From Agrypnia vestita (taxonomy: Eukaryota; Arthropoda; Insecta; Trichoptera; Phryganeidae): a stretch of DNA of 64,000 bases. The stretch spans positions 62,001 to 126,000 of the forward strand of contig JADDOH010005117.1 of assembly GCA_016648135.1 (NCBI GenBank). The letters run 5' to 3'. The first letter of the stretch is position 1. Every line of letters starts with the position of its first letter. The notes under the pieces were generated by a model. It worked only from the letters and a program-made list of their open reading frames with translations, did no database searches and had not been told where the DNA came from. Below, one piece after another: positions 1 to 11,385 of this stretch. The position numbers and the translations under genes were made by a program.

Positions 1-693
1 TACATACTGTAAGTTTAAAATCTCAAACATCTTGATGTTGTTTGTCAGAACAGGAATAGACTGGTAGTCATAAAAATGGTAGAAAAAACATTGATGTTTT
101 AAATTAATAAATTTACTTAGTGCAATTATTAGTTTAGACAAAATCTTTTTAAAAATATGATATTTTTGGCAGGGGAAAACGTGTGAAATGACATCTGTTG
201 ACATCTCACATAAATCGTGAGAATGCAACATTTTATTTATAACTCTCATAAGACTCATTCACAACTACCAACTCCAACATTAACTTCCAGCAAAAGATTA
301 CGATATAAACAGTCTTCGCTCGTAGTTCTCAGGATTGATAGCACCAATCTGCTCAGCTGCATGTGCTAGAGCAAAACATATTTGTGAAAAAAGGACTGTC
401 CACATAAATGTATCCGATGTTATTGATTCGCTCTTGCCCCAGAATTCTGAAGTCTACACATTGGTTTATTTATAAAATATGTGTGCGTACTTTATAATCG
501 ATTTATTAACTTTTTTTTTAAAGAGATTCAGGGTGGTGGATTTCTGACCTCACAGCCCCGCTTGTAGGTATTAATAAAATAAAATAGGACTTGCAATTAA
601 TGATCCAATTTATTTTTCTTCACTTTGCTCTCAATAAGGCTGATGTGACACTGCAGCTATTTATCACGGACGGAACTTATAATTTATCACCAC

Positions 694-948
694 CTATTCC
701 ATCCATGGTCTTGATGATCTTCCATGAGATCTGACTATTATCCATGAGATTTGATTTCTTCTACTCTTTCTTGGAACAGTTTTTCCATGTCTGGTAATGT
801 GGCCAAAATATTCAAGAGTCGTATATATAATTAAGGATTGACGGATTTGATGTTTATTTCCTCTGTCATCTAAAGTATGCGTGGCCAGGACATTTCCAGG
901 GTGTCTATCCTTTTGGACTTCCATACTCAAAAGTTTATGTTTTAACAT
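694..948 (-). mobile_element. LINE reverse-transcriptase C-terminal remnant
   Basis: The - strand frame contains LEYFGHITRHGK followed by a basic stretch, matching the LKYFGHxxR + (K/R)-rich GRP-type segment found near the C-terminus of many insect non-LTR reverse transcriptases. The GKRxRGRPxxxW block that normally follows is degenerate. It lies in the probable intron of the left-edge gene, in opposite orientation. Only this tail is visible. Confidence 0.5.
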
Positions 949-1611
949 TATAATAAAATATTGGGAAGATTGTTCTGATCGGACTCATTTCTGTCCATGT
1001 ATTGACATTTTTGCAATTGATCATTGATTTTTAAACTTAGTAAGTATGATTCACATTGCTTTTTCACTACAATAAATATTATTTTAAAAGATAAATCTGG
1101 GGTATAAACGCAAAGGCAGCAATATCCCAAAAATAAAAAAATGTTTTGAATGCCGTCACCGAGGATTACTAATATAAAATGAATGATAATGTAAAAGATT
1201 TTATGTACATGTCATATTCCTTCCAAAATCATGTTTTCTATAAATTTATAGGCTATGTTTTCAATAAAATCTCCAATTCAATATATTATAAATTAGTAAT
1301 CCTTAATGACCGCATTAATTTTTTTTTTTGATATTGCTTCCTTTGCTTTTATACCCTAAAAATTATGTTTTGCATATTTGAACTTGAAATGCCTCAAGTT
1401 CATCCAAAACAGGTGTGGAAAAATATGATTAAAATAGAAATGTGCATAAAAAATTTGGCACTCAGTGTAATGCTAAAAGATATTATATATTAGCTAGTGC
1501 ATATTTAAAGCACTTGTAGGTATACGTAGTATATATAATCATCTCTCATAGGTTTTAATTGTCTTTGTTAACACTAGAAATATCCTCAAGAATTTGCTTA
1601 ATTTGTTTCAG

Positions 1612-1686
1612 GTTTATGTGGCCATGTTCGAGAGATCTAAAGAAAAGTATGCCGAAGAGATGTCGGCTTACATTAAAAAAGAATAG
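1612..1686 (+). CDS. 3'-terminal coding exon of a gene entering from the left edge
   Basis: A pyrimidine-rich acceptor (TTTGTTTCAG at 1602-1611) is followed by an open frame of 24 codons and a TAG stop at 1684-1686. The peptide starts VYVAMFERSKEKYAEE and ends SAYIKKE. It is strongly charged and helix-forming, and resembles the last helix of HMG-box proteins (the DKxRYxxEMxxY pattern), but this is a resemblance over 24 residues and not an identification. Another frame stays open to 1753 but gives an implausible peptide. A GTAAGT at 9-14 could be the donor of the preceding exon, which would put bases 1-8 in coding sequence and 9-1611 in an intron. The gene faces the glyoxalase II gene tail to tail. 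Product unknown. Confidence 0.45.
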   Translation, partial: VYVAMFERSKEKYAEEMSAYIKKE

Positions 1687-1858
1687 ATATTGGTACCTGA
1701 CGTTTAACAGTATTTTGTACAGTTGTGGTAGTCTTAGAGTATTTCGCGCATAGGAATTAAAAATAGTTATAAGGTGTACAAATTCTAACCATACATTTAC
1801 TTGTATTTTTTGTACAGTTATGAAGATTAAAAGACAAGTACTTAAGGTAACATTTTTA

Positions 1859-1875
1859 TTTATTAAAAAAATAAA
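1859..1875. terminator. Back-to-back poly(A) signals of two convergent genes
   Basis: TTTATT at 1859-1864 is AATAAA on the - strand, about 100 nt past the glyoxalase II stop codon. AATAAA at 1870-1875 reads on the + strand, about 185 nt past the stop of the left-edge gene. The two 3' ends would therefore overlap or abut. Confidence 0.45.
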
Positions 1876-1966
1876 TAACAGATTTAAGAGTAGCGCCTTT
1901 CATTGCATTATTCCCAATACCATAAAGAGATTAAAATATAACATTTTAGTACAGTGCATAATATAT

Positions 1967-4900
1967 TTATTTAAAATTATCCTTCTTTTGGCGAATGAAT
2001 GCCATTGTCGGAATAGCTTCTGTACAGCTGGCATATTTCTGGACATTCGGTTCCGTCACCCTCATGAATGGATTTATTTTCTTCTCTTCGGAAATTGTTG
2101 ATGGAACCTTATTGAAATAAAAATTAAATTAGAAATGTAATTATTATTATTAAAAAAAACATGTATTGAACCAAAGGATTTTAATAAAGATTAGAAAATT
2201 AATGTATGACAAAAAACTAATAAATGATTGAATATTACGTGAGCCTTAATACAAAGTGATCCTTTACTTTATCAATACAAATCAGAACTAATGCTTTGAA
2301 AATTTCAAAACTTCCACTAAATTCCAGGGGACTTCAGTACAAAAAAAAACAAAAAAATTCTCTGAGACATCACTGGGCTATCATCATACATAAATCAATA
2401 CATTTCAGGTCACATAATTCGTTTTTTTTTAAATTTGATAATATTAAAAAATATTTTGATTTTTTTTACAAGTGTGACGTATAGATACAAAACCGCCACT
2501 ATCCATATAGAGCTCGTATGAATAGTGGCGGTTTTGCATCCATACACCACAAGTCAGAATAACAAATGTGTCAATATCGGGTAGGTTGATATTTTAATAA
2601 TACCTACTTCAGTTAATATAAATGTCACGATCATTGTATTAGCATAATAAATATAGCATTTTCAAAATGATTTCTTGAAATATGCAAAAAAATTTCAGAT
2701 AATTGATTACCCTTTTCATGACTTACGATTTTTGGCGAAATTCGCAATCGCATTGCTATTTTTATTTATTTTTGTACCCTGAATTTCAAATTAATGAGCC
2801 TGGGGCCGCGTCGCATATATCCGACGGAGCGCGACTGTCCCCAGGGGCCGCGTCGGATATATCCGACAGGCACAAAATAAATTATTTATCGACGGCCGCG
2901 TATCGAATTTGAAAAACGTAATTTTTTCTCAATAGAGAAATCCTGTTGTGACCTGTCGTTCCATTTTCAATTCAAAAACATCACGGATTATATTTTAAAT
3001 CAACAATCAAAACAGAAGTTTTTCTGCCGTCAAAATCGTATAGAATTGTCATAGATGGCGCCCCGATCGCGTGTTGTGCAATCGAAATTCAAATATTCCA
3101 TCGTCAAGGTCACGCGCAATGTGCGCGGGAAATACGATTTATTTTTTCGATTTTCGATTTATTTGTACACGTATATACAAATATATACGATATGTTTTGC
3201 GATATTTGTCAGTTTTTGTTGGTTTATGATTCAATTGAATACTAATAGTGATTTATTAACAAAAATACACGCAATTTTGTTGCGTTTATTTGAAATATGT
3301 GTGTGTGTGAAAGTGTATCATATTTATGTGTTATGAGTGCGATGTCCCGTCGTGTGCCGTGCCGTGCAACAAAATATATCACACAGAAGAAGATTATTAT
3401 TATTAATAGTAGTGTTGTCTCTAATAAACAAATAAAAAATTATTATTATTTTTCAGAAAATGTTGCGCTGGCAACATTATGGAAATTCAAAAAAAGATTA
3501 TTTTTTTTACTTAAATGATAAAAAAATCATTGCATTTCGACACTTACGATAAAATAATATGAATGTGTGTGTTTTTTTTTAATTTACGCATGTTTTCATG
3601 GTTTTTTCGTAAAAAGAAAAATCACATAAAATTCAGAAAATTTACGGCCCTTGCCTATATGTTGCTTTGGAATTTTTAGGCCCTCAACAAGTTAACGAAG
3701 TTCTACTGTAGTGCCATAAAATATTATTTGTATTGTCATGCTGGCCATCAGCAAAATATGTGTTAATGCCCAATGGATCTATCTACTCACAGATGACACC
3801 TGAAATTACACCATTTGTGTATTTTGTCCTAACACCTTAAAAATAAGGCGATTTCAAAATTTTTAATGTCCTTTTTGAAATTAAAAGCATATTTTCAGAT
3901 AAAATATTTGCAATTCACCAAATTTTAATTAGAACCGCATTATTCAAAATGCAAGGGACCCAAAAAAAATTCTAATTATGCGGAACCTCGCTAATTCGAA
4001 ATTCAAGAAAGAAAATATAAAACGCAATACAATCGCAAACATTGTCAACACTTAAATCTCACGAAAAAAGCCGTTAATTTGGTGAAAGACGTATGTAGTG
4101 TATATTTATAAAAATCATTTTGAAAATGCAATATGTATTTATTAAGCGAAAATCGCTACATTTCTATTATGTACTAAATTACTTGTAATAAAATAACTTT
4201 TTGTTTAACACCACTTTATTGAGTTTAAACCAACTACATAGTTTTCACTACAGGAAAAACAACTGAGTCTTCATCAGGGTTCAGATATTAACTAAATAAA
4301 AACAGAATTACGAACAATTAAGAAAGCATTAAGGGAAGAAAGAGACAGAACGTCAACTGTGGTGGGGGTTGGGTGAAAGAGAGTGGGTATGGGTGGGTGT
4401 AGTTAATTGGAAGGGGAATATATCTAGAATTGGACTACGCGATAAATCTAGTTGCTTATTAAGTAAATATTTTTTTTATTTGTTTTTAAAGTTTTTTTTA
4501 TTTCTAAATTGAGTTGAAAGTAGTTGGTTTAAACTCAATAAAGTAGTGTTAAACAAAAAGTTATTTTATTTAAAGATATCATGTCTTACCACAATGTGTT
4601 TGCTTCTTGTGAAAATTTAAATTACTTGTTTTTGACATTTGTTGTCTCACATGAAAATAATTAAATTATTTTTTCCATTTCGTCACATTTCGTTTGGATG
4701 GCCATAATCGAAAATGCTTACAGTATCTTTGAATTTATGGAAGGCTTCTTTAATCGATTTTAACTTTCGATTCTGCCTTTTTTCAGACTCAGGCCGACAC
4801 ACAGCTCAGCCATTAGAAAAACAATCATAAAATAATAACTTTTTCCAAAAAAAATCACGAGGAATTAGCGTAAACTAAAACTATCCACGCATATTAAGGC

Positions 4901-7423
4901 AGCCAATTGAATAGCGCATGCATAGGATTCTCTATTTGTTTTTTTAATTATGAAAATTTTTGTATAATCGGGGTTTTACTGTATTTAAATATTCAAATGA
5001 AAATGTAATACATAATTAAACATTGAAAAATTGTAAAACGATGAATTTTTAAGTTCTAACCGTTGGAATTTTATCTGCACGTTTTTCCTTTGCCCATTTA
5101 ATCTTTTCTGTAATGTCTACATTATCTGGCTCCACGTGATTCGCAAACTTCAGGTTCTGCAGTGTGTACTCGTGGCCGCAGTACACCTGAGTATCGCCGG
5201 GAAGTGAACCCAGTTTCTCTATCAGAGCCGAGTACATTTGTTCAGCAGTGCCCTCGAAGAAACGACCGCATCCGGCTATGAAAAGGGTATCACCTGAAAT
5301 TAAAATTATAATAGCCATTGAAATCATTGTTTATTTTTTTAGGTATTTTTAAAGTTATTTTTACAAAGAATTCAAGGACTGACCGAACGTAAAGCGTATG
5401 AACGATGCACTATTCTCAAAATAGCTTATTAATATGTAAACCTGAAGAATACAAAGACCAAAATAAGGTAGCAGGAAAATATAAATAAAGACCTATCCAT
5501 TCTTGGTGTTAGCAAATTCTAACACTAAAAGATTTTTTAGCAAAGGAAAAACAATAAATAAAACACTCTTCGCACATGGTTCTCAGCATCGATTGGATCA
5601 GATTGAATGTGATATAATTTGGAAAAGAATATCTCTTGTATAAATGCATTAGATATGGATATGCATGCATTTGGTATAAATACACATCAGACTACCACTC
5701 TAGGTTCGTTAATTTATAAAGTACCCATGACATTTACATTATCAAATAATTAAAATGGAACGTAATTTTTGTAAACGGGGTTGGAATAGGCTGGTTCCGC
5801 TTTAAATAACAAAAATAAGATCCAATGCTTTGGTAAATATGTATATTACTGGCATTATTTAAAGAAGAATATGCCTAACATCATATTGGTATTTTTTTCA
5901 TAAATTATGAAGTATTTTATTTTTTACATTAGGCAGTAGAAGGAAGAGGTTGCTTAACAGATAGTAGCGTATCCAATTATTAAGTTACAAATCCTTGCAT
6001 GTATCCAACTTGTATCTTATACAGCAAATGTGTGAACCGTGGAGAACAAGCTCAATGTCGTAAAATACACTTTTTTCTGTTTGATTCATTTTTATATAAA
6101 ATGTGTCACGCCCGAGGACTAACGACGCAACTCTCAAAATTTTGCAAAAATTCAGAGTCCTAATATTATATTACCTGTGAAAACCGCCCCTTGCTCCTGC
6201 TCTTGGGGTGTGACGTAATAACAGATGTGTCCGCTGGTGTGGCAAGGAGTCGCCAAACACTGGATGTTGAGTCCGCCGATGCTTAATGTGTCACCGTGCT
6301 TCACCTGGTTGGTCAGAGACCCCACACGATCGTCTCCACCGTAAACCTTGAGCAATGGCATTTTCTTAACCAAATCGTCATTACCGCCTGCATGGTCCCT
6401 GCATTCATTAAAAAATATTAGGATTGGCCTTGTAGAACTAATTGTTATCAAATGATATTTCACATTTAAAAATGGGTGCCAGTGGCTACGTTCTGTTTCT
6501 ATATCAATATCTGTTGGAGTTTGGTGAAAACCGTAAGTTATAAAATACTTTTGTTAAACCAGCAGTTGGACAGCGAGAAGACAGGAAAACCACCAGCGAT
6601 CCTCGTTGAACTCTGTTAAGATAACATAGTTTTAATTGATTTACTGATTTTAAAAAGGTCAATCAATAGATTATAATTAATTCTTAGTTTAAACATAATA
6701 TTATTATTAGGTATATTTGATGTTTTATTTGCTAATCTTCCTAATCCATCAGATATATTCAGGAGATTCAGATTACTATGAAATGCACATTTTTTTAAGA
6801 AATAGGTGCGTACAAGGAATAAGGTTCACATCAATATTATTACTATGTATTTTCAAACTACGCTAGCTATGAAAATACAGCTAAATTGCTGGTTTCCTGG
6901 ATGAATCTTTTAATTCTTTGGATACACATCACCCGCAGCGAAGATGAATACCTGGGGAGGGTAGTCATAATTGGAAATGTGGAAGGTTAAAAGGAAGAGA
7001 ACAATTTACTCGCTGGATTGACAAGATCAGGTTACCCACGCCTCATCTTTCATATCGGCTTTTGGGATCGCACGATGCAGAGATAGATAAAGTAGCACGC
7101 TTAAGAGTCGCGATTCTTAGCAATAAGGAGGTTGATGAGAGATTCAAAGAAGAATTAAAAAATTTAACTAATGTAACATAATGTACAATCTTACCAATGA
7201 TGATGTGTTGTCAACACTGAAGTCAGGGACACTCCCTCTTCTTTTACAGCGGCCATAACCGTGTTGGGCTCCACGGGGTCCACAATTGCAGCATTCTTGG
7301 TGACCGGATCGATGAGCAGGTACATGTAGTTGTCCTGCAACGCTGGCAGCACCCGAACCTTCATTCTGTCTAGTACTTTGGTTGTCTGACTGCTGTGAGT
7401 TCCACGAACCTTAAGAGCTTGAA
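1967..7423 (-). CDS. HAGH: Hydroxyacylglutathione hydrolase (glyoxalase II), four coding exons
   Basis: Exons on the - strand: 7195-7423, 6175-6398, 5061-5293 and 1967-2107 (stop TAA at 1967-1969), all with GT/AG borders and compatible phases (the splits fall in Trp57, in Gly132 and between codons). From the ATG in the first exon ([15 protein letters not shown]) the protein is 255 residues, close to the 260 of human cytosolic glyoxalase II. It is a metallo-beta-lactamase fold enzyme that hydrolyses S-D-lactoylglutathione to D-lactate and glutathione, the second step of methylglyoxal detoxification. The metal ligands are all present: THHHWDH (His54, His56, Asp58, His59), His110 in PCHTSGH, Asp133 in FTGDT and His172 in YCGHEY. 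The C-terminal domain has the glutathione-site KFANH and NPFMRV motifs. The frame stays open 5' of the ATG to an acceptor at 7424-7425 (QALKVRGTH...), so a further upstream exon, as in mitochondrial isoforms, is expected but was not found. Confidence 0.97.
2485..2543. repeat. Short imperfect hairpin (about 25-nt arms)
   Basis: Two inverted arms centred on GAGCTCGT share AAACCGCCACTAT and its complement plus several flanking bases, with few mismatches. The stem could fold in DNA or in the intron transcript. It may be a small MITE remnant or a hairpin RNA; nothing nearby decides. Confidence 0.6.
2801..2871. repeat. GC-rich direct repeat with embedded palindrome
   Basis: A unit beginning GGGGCCGCGTCG and ending ATATATCCGAC occurs twice, about 43 bp apart. 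The second copy contains the 14-bp palindrome TCGGATATATCCGA. The block is far richer in CpG than the surrounding intron and may be the end of a transposon. Confidence 0.6.
4197..4570 (-). mobile_element. Penelope-like element terminal fragment with inverted ends
   Basis: The ends are inverted copies: TTTGTTTAACACCACTTTAT at about 4200 and its complement near 4550, each about 45 nt. Between them lie a CU-rich stretch (the complement of the GGTGGGGGTTGGGTG-type run at 4360-4400) and a hammerhead-like core. The same arrangement (CU-rich tract, CTGATGA, GAAAC, then AATAAA and GTGGTG) is seen near 19.8 kb, and the terminal inverted sequence recurs at 46.6 kb beside a GIY-YIG fragment. No protein remains here. 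Confidence 0.55.
4241..4277 (-). ncRNA. Hammerhead-ribozyme-like core (Penelope type)
   Basis: The - strand reads CTGATGA, a hairpin (ACTCAG paired with CTG-T-AGT, one bulged base, U-rich loop), then GAAAAC. This is a C3-A9 box and a GAAA box around stem II. It is imperfect and probably decayed. Stems I and III were not established. Confidence 0.4.
5294..6174. other. Glyoxalase II intron, no feature seen
   Basis: An AT-rich intron between the third and second coding exons counted from the 3' end. No repeat family, ORF or RNA gene was recognised in it. Confidence 0.7.
6955..7184 (+). mobile_element. Possible LINE C-terminal remnant inside the first visible glyoxalase II intron
   Basis: An open + strand frame of about 70 codons contains [19 protein letters not shown], which resembles the GKxxGRRxxxRWxDxIR segment of insect non-LTR reverse transcriptases. 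It ends KNLTNVT-stop at about 7183, only 11 nt from the exon border. No reverse-transcriptase catalytic motifs are present. Weak call. Confidence 0.35.
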
Positions 7424-7871
7424 CTGCAGATGATATTGGTTGATTGTTGATGATGTTTCAATTGTTTATTAATTAATTACAATTAATATTAATTACAATA
7501 ATTATTCTTTAGCATAAATCTGCTTGTCAAATTGAAACGGAAAAAATTCCCTTTAACCTGCATGGTGAGAGGGAAGGGAGAATTGAAGCATCACAGATGT
7601 GACGATAGAGAAGCGATTGCGATACATTTCAATCTAACAGACTAAAAATTGGACGATATCTTTCGACTGTGTTAGTATGGCGAGAACCTAGGACTTCGAC
7701 TATTTTAAAGAGATGGATTAATAAAGCATCTGATACAGAGTTGAGGTTAGGTAAAAGGAGCGGATCAAGTGAAATACGTCACTGGTAGAGACACTCCTTT
7801 TATGGGAACATGAAAATAATTAGTTTATTCTGTAGTTTTATTTTTTAACAAAATAAACTTTGTACTATACA

Positions 7872-8125
7872 GGGTGTCTCATAGCTAATAGCAAAAACTT
7901 AACAGATTGATTCCAGTCTTGATTATGAGTCGAGAATGTTCAAGCAACTATGACCTAATAGTTATAGAGATATACAAAATCAAAGTTTGCATTTTTTTTC
8001 AAGTTTCTGACTTTTTTTTGCAAAAAGTTGATCTATCATTACAGTATCAAAAATGAAAAATTCATTAAAATATTATAAATAACCAGATCCTTTGATCCGG
8101 TTATTTATAATATTTTAATGATGTT
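7872..8125 (+). mobile_element. Truncated palindromic MITE, GGGTGTCTCATAG family
   Basis: The left end GGGTGTCTCATAGC matches the ends of the complete copy at 55187-55605. The centre (about 8064-8122) is a near-perfect hairpin, TTATTTATAATATTTTAATG against its complement. The right arm diverges after about 8124, so the element is truncated or rearranged. Confidence 0.6.
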
Positions 8126-8617
8126 TACGATCCGTGAGTTTTATTTTTGCAAAGACTAGTTTTGAATGGTGCAGCCCCTTCAATGACAGATGAAAATTAG
8201 TTAACATTTGCAAAATGTGAATGTTATAGAAAGAAAATTCAGGTCATAACCAATATGTGGTAGCAATAGAGTGCATAATTAAACAAAGCATGGAGGAGGT
8301 CAAATGTTAATATGAATTCACAAGCAAGGATGTAATATAAAATCACACTTGTTTTCATATTATGATTAAACAAAAAAATTCAATTTCTCATCAAAACCAA
8401 ATGTCCGTACCTTGAGAAAAATCATTATCAAAATTCATAAAATAAATCTGTATTTCTTCCCCGCATTACTAACTCAACAAGTCGTGAAAGAAACTCCAGC
8501 AACTTCGAGTGTGCAGTAATATTTGTATAACAAAGTGTTTTAATTGTATATATTACATATGTAAATAGTTTTTATAACAAGAAATTTTTGACTCTAAAAT
8601 GAATCTAGACACTGTAG

Positions 8618-9166
8618 AGGTGGCATTCCGTTCTTGGCGACCGCGACCAAGCGACCATGGTCGCCGGTCGCGGTGCGACCCTTAGCTTACGGATCTACGC
8701 GACCAAGGCAGGCGACCCATATTAAAGTTCAGTGTTTCTGTAGTTGCCGGACTAAGCAGTTATTTCCAAGTATAATGTCGGACATTTTAATTACCAATAG
8801 AAAAAGATTTATAAAGCAGTTATAGGAAGACGAAGAAGATGATATTCTTATTATGTTAACGTCAGTGCCTCTGGAAAAGAGGATAAAGATCGACTCAATT
8901 TTCACATCGCGAGGAGAAGAGGGGTGCTTTGAAATGCTCATACAATGACATTTAAACTCTAAAGAAGGAAAGTTCCGAAGTTATTGTAGGTTAAATCATG
9001 AACAGTTTATGTACATGTCAGGTGCGACGCGCGACAGCACTCCCTCGCCAAGTCGCTCGCAGGCCACGCCCTTCGGTCGCGCGACGCTGCTGCATGCATT
9101 CGTCAGTGGTTCATACTAATTCATACGAAGCAGTGGGTCGCGGTCGCTAAGAACGGAATGCCACCT
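8618..9166 (+). mobile_element. Non-autonomous PIF/Harbinger-like element with transposase N-terminus
   Basis: The ends are about 30-bp inverted repeats beginning AGGTGGCATTCCG. The flanks are TAG and TAA, near the TWA-type target duplication of PIF/Harbinger. Inside, from about 8778, a + strand reading frame with stops gives MSDILITNRKRF, then SRGEEGCFEML and FRSYCRLNHEQF. This is like the start of PIF/Harbinger transposases, where an R-rich helix precedes the F(R)MSxxxFxxL motif. The DDE domain is missing. The GC-rich subterminal regions carry many GCGACC/GGTCGC repeats. Confidence 0.6.
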
Positions 9167-10621
9167 TAAATTCTGACATGTTACTCAATATGTTTTCGGA
9201 AATGTTTTTAATGTGGGTACTTTTTCAACATTTCTCTTTCTCATTTATCTTCATGCGCATGCAACACTCGAAAAATTTATTTTTGTTTATGTTTAAAATG
9301 CATATATATATACATTCTATCTATAATCCCCTTTTACATACATACATGTACACTAATACTAACACCAATTACTAATGTCTAAGATCAGATGTATTGTTCC
9401 TTCTTTGTGTGTTCATTTACTAGGTGCTCAATACTAGGGTAGACATGGGAGCTTGAGGGAGGTACATGATTGCATAAAGTATACATCATAATGTCTTATA
9501 AATATTTTGTCTGTAATCTATGTACACTATCATAGAAATCGTAAGGAAATAATATTACTAGATTAATAAACATAAAAAGTACCTGATATGGAAAATTAAC
9601 ATACCTACACGATTTGAAAACCTATTGTGGCTTAAAAGTATTTATGACAGATAAATATTCATATAGTGGTCACTGCTTCAGTAATTAATTCATTTTTGAG
9701 TTACAAAATAAAGATTTTTTATTTTTAGACATCCTGAAACCTTTTTTGTGAATTTGATGCTATGAAAGAATTTTTATGCGCTTCAATCAGCAGCGTGGAA
9801 CAATTATCACTTAAACATGGAATGTTAACGGCTAAATCCAAGATAATGGTCCCATTGCATATACAACGAAAATGATTATTTCACCATATTATTGAATGTG
9901 CTAATAACAAAATGAAAGATAATTTACGTTTAAAAAGTAAGTATTAAATAAGATATTACACTTTAAAGTTTCGAAAAATGCACTGCATATTTTGACATTT
10001 CATTGGCAATATATGAGGTTAGGTTAGGTTATTAGGTTTGTTTAGGTTAGGTTATTAGGTTTGGTTTGTTTAATTTAGATTACGATTATTTTAGTTAGAT
10101 TAAATTAACAGGAATTTAAATTATATAGTGAAATACTTATTTTCATTGTATGAACAACGGGACCATAGTCTTGGATTATTCCATGTTAACACTAAAATAT
10201 TACAGTAAAATCAAAAGAACTAGCCTAAACATGCACCGGCACTTAACTATCTCTCAATTACGTCAGGAAATAAATCTGAATTACAAAATAAATAAAAAAG
10301 GAGAGCATACCTCTAAAGTAAAAAGCAGTTAGTTTTTGCGACACACTATTTGGCAAGGAGCTAAAAATTTGGGCGAACATTTAGGATATTTTTGGAATCA
10401 GATGGCTATCAAGCAAATCATCATCAACAAATAAAAATTATTGTAAACCTTTTTTCAGTGATAAGAAACGTCAGTTTGCGGAAAATTGCGGCCGGCAACC
10501 ACTTTAAAGCGAACGAGCGGCTAAACACAAAACATACCACAACGTCCAAATCACATGTTACATGCTCACGCTAAAATGATACATTTTACATAATGAGTAG
10601 GTATTGTGGTTTAAAGGTACA
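9167..10621. other. Non-coding stretch; short TTAGG-rich block at about 10015
   Basis: AT-rich, with no gene recognised. At 10016-10072 an approximately 26-bp unit containing AGGTTAGGTT and ATTAGGTTTG is repeated twice. It recalls the insect telomere unit TTAGG but is too short and irregular to be an interstitial telomere array. Confidence 0.6.
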
Positions 10622-11385
10622 GATACACATGCTTCTTTACTGGCATGCTAATGAGCATGCCACTAATAAGCATGCCCTAACAACTGTACACACTTGCTCA
10701 TTACTGGCATGCTTATTAGTGGCATGCTCATAAATAAGCATGCCCAAAGCTAACAATCAAACACACATGCTTATTAGTGGCATGCTCTTGTCATAGAATA
10801 GAGACGCTCTTGTTCAAAATGGAAACTTTGCAAACTGAAATAGAAAATTCAAGTGAACCAATAAATCAAAAAAGTTCCCGAGTTTCCATCCGCACATTTT
10901 TGATTTTAGTTTATATAATTTTTATTGTAAGATTTGAATCATTCATGCCTATTAATAAAGTTTCGTAAACATTATTTCTCACTATATTATTTTTACACAA
11001 CGGTGACCGAGTATTCCACAGACATTCGTGATTCCTATAATAAGTCACGAAAAGTAATGTTTTATCATCTCCCCAACGCGCCATATTTGTTTCATCTGTC
11101 GCGGACTGAGAAGATCGCATTGATAATACTAGCTGCGAAGCCCGCGAATGACATAAGCATGCTCATAAATAAGCAAGTCTGTTCACACATGCTCCAAAGA
11201 TACCCCTTCTCTATGGTGAATGACAGTGGCATGCTTATAAATCAACCGGCGGTTGATTTTTGAGCATGCCACTAGGTGGCATGCTCTTTTCTAGCAATGT
11301 GCGTAAACACATGCCACTAATAAGTATGCCACTGTCAAGGTCGATACTGCGCATGCTCACGTGCCACTAAATAAGCATGTGTATC
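10622..11385. mobile_element. MITE-like element with dense GCATGC subterminal repeats
   Basis: The ends are inverted (GATACACATGCTT at 10622 and its complement ending at 11385). At both ends the motifs TTAGTGGCATGC and AGCATGCCACTAATAAGC are repeated in both orientations, five or more times per side. The centre holds a short unassigned frame and no transposase domain. Multiple subterminal transposase-binding-site-like repeats are typical of hAT-like and related DNA transposons; the superfamily is not fixed because no clear target duplication was found. Confidence 0.6.

Larger units (their letters stand above)
2108..5060. other. Last intron of the glyoxalase II gene
   Basis: A 2.95-kb AT-rich intron (GT at 5059-5060, AG at 2108-2109 on the - strand). 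It contains an imperfect hairpin at 2485-2543, a GC-rich direct repeat near 2.8 kb and a Penelope-type terminal fragment at 4197-4570. No other coding sequence was recognised. Confidence 0.8.

Noticed and set aside
10016..10072. Interstitial telomere array (TTAGG)n
   Set aside because: Only a few irregular TTAGG units inside a 26-bp duplicated motif; insufficient for a telomere array.
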